26,182 nucleotides of DNA from Rhizobium leguminosarum. GTDB lineage: Bacteria; Pseudomonadota; Alphaproteobacteria; Rhizobiales; Rhizobiaceae. A model generated the notes under the pieces. That model was not told the DNA's origin, did not search any database, and saw only the letters and a list, made by a program, of their open reading frames with translations. Positions 16,520 through 25,030 of the stretch are shown here, piece after piece (within the stretch, counting starts at the first letter, position 1; every line of letters begins with the position of its first letter). The stretch spans positions 1 to 26,182 of the forward strand of contig NZ_LWBS01000442.1 in the NCBI RefSeq assembly GCF_001652265.1, given 5' to 3'. Position numbers and translations under genes: made by a program.

Positions 16520-17564
16520 CAGCCACCGATTTTACATTCGACGGAGGATTGCCAGGACGAGCCGTGCCGCAGGGAGTCCTTATCTCGCCGGAAAGGTACT
16601 GGCCGCTGTTGCAGGGCAGCATGTTGACGTCGAGAAAGTCGCTCCTCTTCAGGGAGTTCTGATACGCTATAACTTCTTTCGTCGACAACGGGGTCGAGAA
16701 GATCGTCACTCCCTCAAATCCCGGCAACGCCTCTATTGGCTCAATCATGGGCGACGTCTGACCGGGCACAGCTGCAGCGCCAATAACCCATGGGCCAACC
16801 GATCCGAAAATGACCGATTTCGGACGATCGGCCGGCGTACCTGAGCTGAAAGGAGAATGCGGGAACCCACTGTCGAGCACTGCCTCATCCCATTGGTAAG
16901 CTGTAAACGCTAGAAAATAGGTATATGGCGCAAAACGGTCGATGCGAAGTTTGCCGTCTGGAGTGAAGGTATAGTAAATCCACTCTGTGCCGGAGAATGC
17001 CCCTGTTGGCCCCACGACGTTCATATCCCAGGGCTTCTGCCACCATGCAATAGACGCCATGTCGCTTTGAAGCAGGCTTTTCGCAAAAGACCACTTTTGA
17101 CCATTCGGATTGGGCGTGGCTCCCAACGCGAATGATAGGTAAGCATCGTTCGAATTAGAACTTAGAAGCGATAAGGCGCTACCGCCATTAGGAACGGTAT
17201 TTTCACGGGTCTTTTCGACCAAAAGGACAGTGAACCCCGTGTCCGGTCTGATCGACGCGCTTTGACTAGTCTCGATTGATGCGTGCGGTGGAAAGTTGAA
17301 GGAAGTCTTGTTGGTATAGAAGTCAAATGCCTGCCTCGTATCTTCGGGCACCGGATAATCCGCTTCTGCCGCCGAGTCGTGTATGTACAGCTTTGGAAAT
17401 TCCCCGAAAATTGGCACTACCTTCGGTGTGAGCGTCTGAGATACTTTGTTCGACGCGCTTCTAAGACAATTTGCTTCATTGGTGCACGGTGCCCCTTGCC
17501 CTTCGCCAGCGACAAGACAGCCCAGTGTGGAAAACAATAGGAAGATTTTCATTCCATTATTCAT
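16482..17564 (-). CDS. Exported protein of unknown function
   Basis: 360 residues from the ATG at 17564, with AAGGA about nine bases upstream; an ATG at 17552 (MKIFLLFSTLGCLVAG) is an alternative. The N-terminus is a short signal peptide likely cleaved near GQGA. Four Cys residues in the mature part (PCTNEANC, MLPCNSGQ, RTPCGTA) fit an exported, disulfide-bonded protein. The middle is rich in aromatic residues, with GTEWIYYTFTPDGKLRIDRF resembling the strand pattern of concanavalin-like beta-sandwich domains; this is inference, not a family match. It lies 35 bases downstream of the phosphodiesterase gene on the same strand, so the two are probably co-transcribed and may act on the same extracellular substrate. 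Confidence 0.65.
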   Translation of the reverse strand: MNNGMKIFLLFSTLGCLVAGEGQGAPCTNEANCLRSASNKVSQTLTPKVVPIFGEFPKLYIHDSAAEADYPVPEDTRQAFDFYTNKTSFNFPPHASIETSQSASIRPDTGFTVLLVEKTRENTVPNGGSALSLLSSNSNDAYLSFALGATPNPNGQKWSFAKSLLQSDMASIAWWQKPWDMNVVGPTGAFSGTEWIYYTFTPDGKLRIDRFAPYTYFLAFTAYQWDEAVLDSGFPHSPFSSGTPADRPKSVIFGSVGPWVIGAAAVPGQTSPMIEPIEALPGFEGVTIFSTPLSTKEVIAYQNSLKRSDFLDVNMLPCNSGQYLSGEIRTPCGTARPGNPPSNVKSVAGDGIRTNIERYD

Positions 17565-17599
17565 CAAAATAATCCTTTTTTGAAGGCGGAGGTCTTGCT

Positions 17600-18808
17600 C
17601 TAGCGAGTGAGCTCGGTGGTGTTGCGGCGCCCTATCTGGCGCAACATATCGCCGACCACGTCGGGCCAATCAGTGGTGATAAGATTGGTACGATTGACGA
17701 TCGCCATCTCCGGATCTCCTCGGTAATCTGGTACGATCCCTCGTTGAGCGGTCGATTTTGGATCCGTGTTGTGCTCGAAGCAGCATTTTCCGGCGCTGTT
17801 GGCGACTCCCTCTGGAAAGTAGTTACTTTCATGATAGGTGGCGAAGCCCTGCTGCTGGTCGATATAGTCGAAATATGCCTGCAGACCGTCACCTTTATAG
17901 AATTGGTTCATTTCAAACTGAATGGAGAACGGCGCCACGTTCCATTGATCATAGATCGAGTCCTCGTGGGGATCATAGTTGGAATTCTTCACATTCTCGT
18001 CGTCCGGGTTTTCGACGACAATTAGCCCGCCAATGACATTGGGGTCGTAGGTTGTCCGATTTAAAATCGTGCCGACATCCCCCGCATCCTTTGCTTTGAG
18101 CTTGAATACTACGGCTTTGCTGAGTTCCGCATTTCCCTTGGTCGCGAGAATGTCAAGGCAACGTTGCATGAGCTCGACGGGATCAGTGGGGTCCTGATCA
18201 TCGACCGCCGCCTTGATATCGACGATCATCACGTAACCATGACCATCATCGGAGACATATTGGGCGAGTAGATCGAGCGCGGCAGAGAACGTTAGGAACT
18301 TCGCCTTTCGCCCTTGTGAATCCGTAAAAACGCGGCCATGGCGGTCCCGTAGATCGGCCTGTCGTAGCTGCGAAAAGTTCTGATTATATAATAGGCCGCT
18401 TCCAGTTGACTCGCGCTCAATCCTGTAGTCGTGAGATAGAACGACTTCATTGTCTGCGGTGAAGCGGGCATCGACTTCCACGCTCTCAATCTGCGAATTC
18501 CAGGCATCCTGCAACGCATAGGCTGAATTCTCGGGATAGATCTCCCAAGATCCGCGGTGCGCAGATAGCAGGACCAAGTCATCGTCGGGTTTCGGCAGCT
18601 TAAACATGTTTCTTGTAATCGCACTTACAAGATATGGTGAAGGCTTTACCGGAAGCAGCGCCTCTGCTTCGGCATAGGATGGAATCGCGAAAGCAAAAAA
18701 AGAAGTTAAAATGAGCGATGCCCGCAGATCCCGTCGGCCGCCGAGGTAACCAAAACGAGAGGCGTAAAAATTTAGGATGGCTGATGCTACGTTGTTGCTG
18801 GTGTGCAT
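17600..18808 (-). CDS. Exported glycerophosphodiester phosphodiesterase
   Basis: 402 residues from the ATG at 18808; the frame extends upstream to 19093, but the signal-type segment (LRASLILTSFFAFAIPSYA, about 28-46) fits the shorter start. The catalytic signature of the family is complete: His84-Arg85 in LLSAHRGSWEIYPENSAY, Glu93-Asn94, Glu111 and Asp113 in VEVDARF, and His126-Asp127 in VVLSHDYRI. Later segments VMIVDIK and NLITTDWPDVVGDML complete the TIM barrel. Such enzymes hydrolyse glycerophosphodiesters to sn-glycerol-3-phosphate and an alcohol, and need a divalent metal. The protein is larger than typical cytoplasmic members and probably periplasmic or secreted. It heads a two-gene unit with the unknown exported protein. 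Confidence 0.88.
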   Translation of the reverse strand: MHTSNNVASAILNFYASRFGYLGGRRDLRASLILTSFFAFAIPSYAEAEALLPVKPSPYLVSAITRNMFKLPKPDDDLVLLSAHRGSWEIYPENSAYALQDAWNSQIESVEVDARFTADNEVVLSHDYRIERESTGSGLLYNQNFSQLRQADLRDRHGRVFTDSQGRKAKFLTFSAALDLLAQYVSDDGHGYVMIVDIKAAVDDQDPTDPVELMQRCLDILATKGNAELSKAVVFKLKAKDAGDVGTILNRTTYDPNVIGGLIVVENPDDENVKNSNYDPHEDSIYDQWNVAPFSIQFEMNQFYKGDGLQAYFDYIDQQQGFATYHESNYFPEGVANSAGKCCFEHNTDPKSTAQRGIVPDYRGDPEMAIVNRTNLITTDWPDVVGDMLRQIGRRNTTELTR

Positions 18809-19138
18809 AAGGTTCAGAACCTTTCGATGAGAATTTGGGTAGCTCGCTACGTTGTACGGCGTGTTCCTGGGGCTTTTTGCAACAGCGCAAACCGTCTCAG
18901 CAGTGGCCAAGGCCTGGGGTGGGAACGAAAGCAGGGAAGAGGCCCACGCTGCGCGATGGGATTTGTTGGTCGACGCCTGGTTCACCCCTTGCGCTATGGC
19001 TGTAATAACAGGCTGTCCGACATCAAGATGATCCCTAAAAGCGGAGCCCAACAAAGACGTTGCGTTTGCCGGGTTGCGACATCGCCTGCTCACGGGTTGA
19101 GAGATTTTTGATGAAAGCAGCTTGGAGCTCCGACTCAG
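18809..19138. other. Intergenic region before the phosphodiesterase gene
   Basis: 330 bases between the GNAT gene end and the phosphodiesterase start. The phosphodiesterase frame stays open through most of it, but the encoded sequence shows no signal peptide or domain character. It probably holds the promoter of the phosphodiesterase unit, though no clear elements were identified. Confidence 0.4.
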
Positions 19139-19666
19139 CTATTTTCGTCCTGGCGTAGCGGTTCTCAGGGGAGGAGGCGTCGGCAGGACTCTCTCCATCA
19201 AAGCTGCTGCGCCATAGGGTGTTTGGACGCAATCAATTGCCTGCCAGCCGCTCTTTTCGTAAAGAACCCGCGCGTCCTCTGTTATCAAGTAAAGGCTTTT
19301 GTAACCGAGGCGCAATGCTTCATGCTCCAGCCGCTCGATCAACAACGTGGCTATTCCTTTCTTGCGGTGAAATGGATGGACAAAAAGCGACTTAAGCCAC
19401 GGGGATAGATGAGATTTTCCATCGAAATCACGATCAGCCAACGTGACCATTCCAACTGGCAATGCGTTTTCAATGGCAACCAGTGTTAGCGGCACTGAAC
19501 CTTTCTTTGCTTCTTCAAACTCTGCTCGCGTTTGTTCGTACGAACCATGCGATTGACAGCCCCATTGTCCGAAAGTCCAGCTTGCGCAAATGGAAATGAA
19601 ATTCGGAAGTCTTTCTAGGTACTCGATCGTTACCGGACTTCCAGCTACCGTTGGTCTCGCGGTCAT
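19139..19666 (-). CDS. GNAT-family N-acetyltransferase
   Basis: 175 residues from the ATG at 19666, with GGAGA five bases upstream. The acetyl-CoA-binding core is clear: LKSLFVHPFHRKKGIATLLI (motif A, with the R/Q-x-x-G-x-A loop as RKKGIA), then LEHEALRLGYKSLYLIT and VLYEKSGW (motif B). The N-terminal part (LVAIENALPVGMVTLADRDF) is the usual substrate-side strand. The gene is third in a same-strand series after the DegT and HAD genes, with a gap of 154 bases to HAD. In that context an amino-sugar or amino-cyclitol acceptor is possible, but antibiotic or general amine acetylation cannot be excluded. Confidence 0.87.
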   Translation of the reverse strand: MTARPTVAGSPVTIEYLERLPNFISICASWTFGQWGCQSHGSYEQTRAEFEEAKKGSVPLTLVAIENALPVGMVTLADRDFDGKSHLSPWLKSLFVHPFHRKKGIATLLIERLEHEALRLGYKSLYLITEDARVLYEKSGWQAIDCVQTPYGAAALMERVLPTPPPLRTATPGRK

Positions 19667-19820
19667 AGTGTCTCCATGTTTCCGGCGGGCCGAGCAATCG
19701 AGCGAGGATCGGTCAATTTAAGGTGAAGCCGGTACACCAACTGATGCTATCGGATCCCACGATTTATCCTGGACAGTGCGGCTGCGATTCAAGACGGTTC
19801 GCCAGCGCGCAACTCCGTGA

Positions 19821-20492
19821 TCACAAACCTGCTAAGATTTGTGGCAACGCCGCCATGCGGCTAAACAGCTTTGTGGCACCTGCCTCTATCAGTTTGTCTC
19901 CATGCCCAGGAAGGCAATGCGAGCCACCTATGAAGCCAATCACCATCATCCCCGCTCCCACCGCCGCCTGAGTTCCAGCAACGCTGTCTTCAATAACGAG
20001 ACAACTTCCAGCCGGTGTGTTCATATTCTGTGCTGCAAACAGAAACAGATCCGGCGCTGGCTTACCACGCGCAACTTGCGAAGCACTGAAGAGATGGGGC
20101 CAAAAGAAATCATGCAGGTCTGTGACTTTGAGTGCCAAGCAGAGCTTTGCAGCGTCACTGTTCGACGCCACGCACTTCCTTAAATCGATAGCTTCCAAGG
20201 TTTGTCGAACGCCGCTGATTGCACGCAGATCACGAGTATATCGACTTGCAACTTCGGCCATCACACATTCATGATGATCCTCCGGTAGGCGTAAGCCGCC
20301 CTCGGATTCTATCACTGAATAACTTTGCTGGTCAGTCATTCCTATGAAGCGATCGTTATACTCTTCAGCGGATATGACATAGCCGCATTTCGCCAAAGCT
20401 TCGATGTGCACCTTGGTTGCGATAAGCTCGCTATCGACGAGAACCCCGTCGCAGTCGAAGATCAATAGTTCCGGACTTTTTGAAAAAGACAT
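19821..20492 (-). CDS. HAD-superfamily phosphatase, beta-phosphoglucomutase-like
   Basis: 223 residues. Motif I is FDCDGVLVDSE with nucleophile Asp13 and acid/base Asp15. Motif II is VASNSD (108-113), motif III Lys144 in RGKPAPDLFLF, and motif IV VIEDSVAGTQAA (Glu168-Asp169). A helical cap lies between residues 20 and 90, so it belongs to subfamily I (phosphoglycolate, sugar-phosphate and pseudouridine phosphatases, beta-phosphoglucomutase). It lies 131 bases downstream of the DegT aminotransferase on the same strand, which suggests dephosphorylation of an aminated sugar or cyclitol phosphate. The exact substrate is not readable from sequence. Confidence 0.9.
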   Translation of the reverse strand: MSFSKSPELLIFDCDGVLVDSELIATKVHIEALAKCGYVISAEEYNDRFIGMTDQQSYSVIESEGGLRLPEDHHECVMAEVASRYTRDLRAISGVRQTLEAIDLRKCVASNSDAAKLCLALKVTDLHDFFWPHLFSASQVARGKPAPDLFLFAAQNMNTPAGSCLVIEDSVAGTQAAVGAGMMVIGFIGGSHCLPGHGDKLIEAGATKLFSRMAALPQILAGL

Positions 20493-20623
20493 ACAAGGAG
20501 TCCTCGTTGTAATGGCTCTGAGTTTTGTCCCAGTGCAGCTTTCCGGGCATTCAGCAGAGTATGATTGAAACCGATTGGATGTTGATCATTGTGGCACTGG
20601 GAAATTGCTGCGACGCGCAGTGC

Positions 20624-21910
20624 TCAGCCGGAAATTGCTCCCGCGGCGATCTTCGGGCCTTGCTTATGAAGAGCATTCCAAACCTTGTGAAACGCCTCTG
20701 CATAAAGCGCCATCAATTCGCCATCGTTGGGCGGCGCAATCTCGGAAACGTAAAACATCGTATCCAAGAGTTTCACTGTATTTGGAAAATCGGCGGCCTT
20801 CCAGTTTTCGCGAATGTCCGGAAGATATTCGAATACGGGCTTCGTGAGCCAAACACAGATAGGTACGCCTTCGGCCTGCAGCGATTTGACCACGAAATCC
20901 CTTGCAGCCGGGCCTGGCGCGAAGCCAAGTGCCGCAGGTTCGATCCGGAGGGGAAAGTTGAGCATCGAATGGTGGCAGTCAGACGGGTTGAAAAGAGGAA
21001 ATATACCCACAAGCTCGCTGATCATCTCCCACAAAAGCTTGCTATTGTCTCTTCGGATTTGGAGTTGCGTATCCATCTCTGTGACCCGCAAGTTCGCTAT
21101 AGATGAAGAGAATACGTTTGGCCTGTAGTTGTAGCCTTGGGAATAGGGCGAGAATATTCGCGCTCCACTCCGAGATGAGCTGGACAGCGATACGCGATCA
21201 ACATGTGCAATCAAGTTGGCGTCCTCGGTAATCACGAATCCCAGTTCGCCAGCCCCAAGATGCTTGGCGCCGTTTCCGGATAGAGCGAGTGCGTCTGCAT
21301 CAAGATGTGCACCGCCGACGATTGGTTTCGCGGCGCCGATCGATTGACAGATGTCGTCGATCACAGCAATGCCTTGAGCTCGCGCTGCAGACCTCGCGTC
21401 GGGGACGAGAACATTGTTTCCGAAAAGGTGAGTGACTAAAACTGCAGCCACGTTGGGGCCGAACTTTTCAGCGGCCGCGCGCTGATCAATCCCGGCCAAG
21501 TTCATGTCGACATCAACGAAGACGGGTTGGAGACCGCTGATCGTGATTGGCCCTACCGCTCCCGGCCAATTCAATGCTGCGGTAACAACTTGCTCGCCTC
21601 GCTGTTTGACGTAGTCGAGCTCGATGTGGATGGCTGCCGTTCCGCTGCCGACAGCGCGCACTTGCCACTTCCCAGTCCACCTTGCAAGGCTTTGCTCCAA
21701 ACCGCTCACAATTGGATGATTAACGCGGTGATATCTCCCACCATCCACAACTCCACACAGGGCATCCGAGTGTTTCTTCTCCGCCGCGGGCCAAGGCGTA
21801 ACACGTCCCTGGGGGACCACAGGCTTCCCACCGAAAACGGCGAGCTTCTCGACTGAGAAAGCACCAGTTGCGTTGCGAGTTATGAGCCGTAGTGCACCGA
21901 ATCTGTTCAT
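20624..21910 (-). CDS. DegT/DnrJ/EryC1-family PLP aminotransferase
   Basis: 428 residues from the ATG at 21910, with GGAGA six bases upstream; an in-frame TTG at 21922 is less likely. The fold matches the sugar aminotransferase and 3-amino-5-hydroxybenzoate synthase group: GSGTAAIHIEL (phosphate loop), VFVDVDMNLAGID, VLVTHLFGN, VIDDICQSIGA (Asp and Gln contacting PLP, 185-189) and SGNGAKHLGAGELGFVIT with the Schiff-base Lys216. The family transfers an amino group to a keto sugar or cyclitol, often NDP-bound. It is first in the apparent DegT-HAD-GNAT series and faces a divergent ROK regulator. Its N-terminus is closely matched by the stub at 13794, so the replicon once held two copies or relatives. 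Confidence 0.9.
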   Translation of the reverse strand: MNRFGALRLITRNATGAFSVEKLAVFGGKPVVPQGRVTPWPAAEKKHSDALCGVVDGGRYHRVNHPIVSGLEQSLARWTGKWQVRAVGSGTAAIHIELDYVKQRGEQVVTAALNWPGAVGPITISGLQPVFVDVDMNLAGIDQRAAAEKFGPNVAAVLVTHLFGNNVLVPDARSAARAQGIAVIDDICQSIGAAKPIVGGAHLDADALALSGNGAKHLGAGELGFVITEDANLIAHVDRVSLSSSSRSGARIFSPYSQGYNYRPNVFSSSIANLRVTEMDTQLQIRRDNSKLLWEMISELVGIFPLFNPSDCHHSMLNFPLRIEPAALGFAPGPAARDFVVKSLQAEGVPICVWLTKPVFEYLPDIRENWKAADFPNTVKLLDTMFYVSEIAPPNDGELMALYAEAFHKVWNALHKQGPKIAAGAISG

Positions 21911-21994
21911 CGCGTTCTCCAATCATGCTCATTAGAATGCTGATCAGCCCACACAAACGCTAGCACTGCTTTCCCAGCTATGATAGCTGAAATT

Positions 21995-22026
21995 AAGTAT
22001 ATAAAAAAGTATATGCTAAAGTATAT
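21995..22026. repeat. Three perfect 8-bp direct repeats at exact 12-bp period
   Basis: AAGTATAT occurs at 21995-22002, 22007-22014 and 22019-22026. The starts are spaced exactly 12 bases apart, with variable 4-base spacers. The array is in the divergent region between the DegT gene (start 21910) and the ROK regulator gene (start 22370), closer to DegT. It looks like a tandem protein-binding site, perhaps an operator or part of the promoter. It is much more AT-rich than the surroundings. Confidence 0.6.
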
Positions 22027-22369
22027 TTACGATGCGAGAGATAAAGTAAGTAATATTGGATTCTGTTGTGTATGGTCAGGCAGCCGCTTGGGCGTCACCT
22101 TGGTCAGCTTCTGCACGGAGCGCTTGGGATATTTCAATAGTTCTTTTATGATCGGGCGGACAACTAAGATCACTGAATGAAGGCTTGGGACGGGAACCGG
22201 CCAAAGTTTCCCGTAAAGCGCCAGGTGCCGATCATAAGATGCGTTGGAAGAACAGCACATGGCCCCCAGATCATAACCCGAGCCTCACCGGATGGCGAAG
22301 AAGCGGTTAGCCCTCTGATAGTGCTGGCCGTTGGTGGCGCAATTGATTCGGCCAACAGGATTGGATTCT
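22027..22369. other. Divergent intergenic region before the ROK regulator
   Basis: Besides the repeat array just to the left, this 340-base stretch holds no recognisable gene. Short frames on both strands have no family resemblance. It is long for a promoter region and may include the leader of the ROK gene. Confidence 0.4.
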
Positions 22370-23644
22370 ATGGACTCTTTGATAAGAAGACTCGAAGCTC
22401 ACCGACTGGGAGAAAGTGAGGGCAGTCCTGACGATCGCCATAAAGATGAGAGCGCTAGGGGTATAGTACCGGCCCAAAAACTGATTCCAACGGGAACCTT
22501 GGGCCCTGCGAATCGGGGCCGATTGCTGCAAGCCTTGTACGACATAGGGCCATCCAGCAGGGCGGACCTGGCCCGCCTTACCGGTGTGACTCGAGGGACT
22601 ATCGGAGGGATTGTGCAGCCCCTGATCGATCAGGGTGTTCTTGCGGAAGGAGAGGTGATACCTCCCAACGAAGCAGGCGGCAAGCCGGCTACCAAGCTGT
22701 GGTTTTCCAAGGATGCAAGGCCAATATGCGCGGTGCTCCTGCTGCACGACCGCGTGAGTGCGTGTTTGGTCTCTTTGGAGGGCGAGGTCTATGCTCAACA
22801 CGCCGCCGATTTTCCGAAAAACCTAACACACCCCTCCGACGCATTCCGTATTATAAGCACCTGTGTCGAAGAAACTATCGCGTCTGGCACACCGATCTTA
22901 GGGATAGGTGTAGCAGTTGCAGGAATGATCAATACGGAGACGGGCACAATCGTGACCGTCAGTCTCGGGCCATTCCTGGACGGCTTACCGCTCGAAGCCG
23001 AGTTGCACAAAAGATTCGGCGTTACCGTGTGTGTCGATCAGGATACCAGAGCTTTGCTGGTTGGGGACCGATGGTTTGGACAAGGCCGCGGTCGGAGAAA
23101 CTTCGCCTCCGTCCATATCGGCGAGACTTTGGGTGGAGCGCTTTACCTTGATGGGCATCTCTATCGGGGACCCGCAGGTGCAGGCGGGGAAATCGGTCAT
23201 ACGACCGTAGACATCAGAGGTCGGATATGCCAGTGCGGCCGACGCGGATGCTGGGAAACAATCGCCAGCTCGAAGTGGTTAACGGACGAGGCCAAGGTCA
23301 GGCGGTTGCCACAACCTCACTCCCTAGATGTGAGCCGATTATTGACTCTGGCCAACGACGATATCCCAGGCGCAAGAGAATTACTTCGCGACTACGCGTT
23401 CAATATTTCGGTCGGCCTGGCGAACCTCCAGCAGTTCATGGCGCCCAATTTTATCGTTATTCACGGCGACATCGTACGAGGGGGAAACTCCATACTTCAT
23501 TTAATCCAGGAAAGCTTTCGGGATTTGGTATTCCATCGCCCGGGTGATGAAATTGTCCTTGCCTTCGGAGATGGCGAATGCCTGGCGGCTCTACGCGGTG
23601 CTGCCAGTCTGCTTCTTTCTGAATTGCTGAATTTCGTCATCTAA
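22370..23644 (+). CDS. ROK-family transcriptional regulator (NagC/XylR type)
   Basis: 424 residues from the ATG at 22370; the frame also has a possible start at 22331. Residues about 49-92 form the MarR-like winged helix-turn-helix of ROK repressors (NRGRLLQALYDIGPSSRADL, LTGVTRGTIGG). The rest is a sugar-kinase-like domain with GPAGAGGEIGH (zinc-ligand His near 277) and the zinc motif CQCGRRGCWE (about 287-296). The N-terminal phosphate-binding DxGxT motif of ROK kinases is not evident, which fits a regulator rather than a glucokinase. Members repress sugar-use genes and release DNA on binding a sugar or sugar phosphate. It is divergent from the DegT-HAD-GNAT genes and probably controls them. 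Confidence 0.92.
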   Translation: MDSLIRRLEAHRLGESEGSPDDRHKDESARGIVPAQKLIPTGTLGPANRGRLLQALYDIGPSSRADLARLTGVTRGTIGGIVQPLIDQGVLAEGEVIPPNEAGGKPATKLWFSKDARPICAVLLLHDRVSACLVSLEGEVYAQHAADFPKNLTHPSDAFRIISTCVEETIASGTPILGIGVAVAGMINTETGTIVTVSLGPFLDGLPLEAELHKRFGVTVCVDQDTRALLVGDRWFGQGRGRRNFASVHIGETLGGALYLDGHLYRGPAGAGGEIGHTTVDIRGRICQCGRRGCWETIASSKWLTDEAKVRRLPQPHSLDVSRLLTLANDDIPGARELLRDYAFNISVGLANLQQFMAPNFIVIHGDIVRGGNSILHLIQESFRDLVFHRPGDEIVLAFGDGECLAALRGAASLLLSELLNFVI

Positions 23645-23759
23645 TGACATCCGCGATACGATCCTCAGGAAGCGTCTTAAGTGGCGCCAAGATGGGCTGC
23701 CTTTGAAAGCATCTGGCAGACGGTAGGTAGTTCTTATAGGTGGCTTTCGAACCTAAAGC

Positions 23760-24566
23760 GGCGTCGTAAACTTAACGGATGAAAGGCCAGCGAAAGACGC
23801 CATCCGCAGATATCTCTCATGCTCGGGCAATTTTCGCCCACAGGCTCATCGGCGCCGTGCGCAGTTCGCGATGGTGGCCGGAGGAGATGTCGTGGCGCGG
23901 GATTTGAAATAGGTTGGGATCGGATCATGGATGGAGACGAAGCGTTGTAGATGTCGCTGTGACTTGAAGCGCTTCATGATCCGCTCTCGCCGCCGGACTG
24001 GTTGGTGAGAATTCTCCGCCCGATTATTCAACCCTTTGTGGGAGCGATGCTCTACACCCGGCATGATCTCTCGCTTTGCTGCGCCGTAGGACTGCAGCTT
24101 GTCGGTGATCATCGCACGCGGCGACCGTCCCTGACCCTTCAAGAGCTTGCGCATCAGGCGCTTGGCGGCCTTTGCATTTCGGCGGCTTTGTACGAGAACC
24201 TCCAAGACGAAACCGTCCTGATCAACTGCGCGCCACAGCCAATGCTTCTTGCCGCGGATTGAAACAACGGCTTCATCGAGATGCCACTTGTCCCCAAGCC
24301 GACCGGATGATCGACGACGGATCTCGTTGGCAAAGGTGCGGCCGAATTTCTCCGCCCACAGCCGGACGGTCTGGTGCGAGACAATGATCCCACGGGCAGC
24401 CAGCAAGTCCTCGACCATTCGCAGGCTCAGAGGGAAACGGAAATAGAGCCACACGGCGTGGGCAATAACTTCAGCGGGAAAGCGATGTCGACGATAGAGT
24501 GGATCACGGTCTGTCATCAACCTTCATCGCACATCGAATTCCACATTCCGTTAAGTTGACGATGCC
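23760..24566. mobile_element. IS6-family insertion sequence, about 807 bp
   Basis: The ends are imperfect inverted repeats: GGCGTCGTAAACTTAACGGA from 23760 inward, and GGCATCGTCAACTTAACGGA from 24566 inward on the other strand (18 of 20 matches). Length and a single transposase gene fit the IS6 family. The 8 bases flanking each end (CCTAAAGC and GACAAAGT) are not a matching target duplication. The copy may therefore have arrived by cointegrate formation or lost its original flanks. Its right end cuts a methyltransferase gene. Confidence 0.8.
23817..24520 (-). pseudogene. IS6-family transposase, frameshifted near the C-terminus
   Basis: The frame from 24520 gives a typical IS6 DDE transposase: RFPAEVIAHAVWLYFRFPLS, HQTVRLWAEKFG, DKWHLDEAVVSIRGKKHWLW (first catalytic Asp), then AMITDKLQSYGAAKRE (second Asp) and NNRAENSHQPVRRRERIM (Glu). 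At about 23918 one base is missing. The current frame ends as FKSRATTSPPATI, whereas the neighbouring frame restores the family C-terminus (NLFQIPRHDISSGHHRELRT up to a stop at 23817-23819). The catalytic core is intact, but the C-terminal 30 or so residues are wrong, so activity is doubtful. Confidence 0.85.
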
Positions 24567-24951
24567 GACAAAGTGCTTGCCAAGTGATGCATCGCGTCGA
24601 AACACACCACAAAATTGTAGATCTGTGCCGCCCGTGCGGGGAGCCACTCTCTCACATTGGCTTTGGTGACGTTCCACAACGCTCGGCATAGGCAGCCTGC
24701 CTTGCAAGGGCGGTTTCATCATATTCAATAGCGTCAACGCAGCAGCTTTTTTGGGCGGCCCATTTGGCGTGGCGTCCGGCGCCACTGCCAAGGTCGGCAA
24801 CAGCCAGATCCGGCGCGTGCTTCATTGCCAGTTCAATCATCTCCACGAACAGAGGTGATGGCGGCCGATCGTCACCATCAGCCCAGATATGTTGATAAAC
24901 CTGTTGATCCCTAGAACTTTGACCAAACTGCAACGCACTGAAATCGTTCAT
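24567..24951 (-). pseudogene. SAM-dependent methyltransferase, truncated and frameshifted
   Basis: The minus-strand frame from 24951 starts MNDFSALQFGQSSRDQQVYQ. It contains the SAM-binding motif I AVADLGSGAGRHAKWAA followed by the acidic position VDAIEYDE. At about 24673 one base is missing. The neighbouring frame continues the gene (NVTKANVREWLPARAAQIY and then FVVCFDAMHHLA, motif IV-like) up to the inverted repeat of the IS6 element at 24566. The gene is therefore broken twice, by a frameshift and by the IS6 end. It resembles a class I methyltransferase; substrate unknown. Confidence 0.8.
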
Positions 24952-25030
24952 CGGAAGAGCCTTTCCTCATGTCAAAATTGGCCGGTTGGGCTGTATGGTC
25001 GCCGCCGATAACGCCGGAGGGCCTGTCCCT

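Noticed and set aside
20592..20609. Sigma-54-like TGGCAC...TTGCT
   Set aside because: The spacing between the GG and GC elements is 12 rather than 10 bases and it does not face a gene start.
19821..23644. Complete 3-amino-5-hydroxybenzoate or kanosamine pathway
   Set aside because: DegT and HAD members are present, but the oxidoreductase is absent and the ROK protein has a DNA-binding domain, so it is a regulator rather than the kinase.
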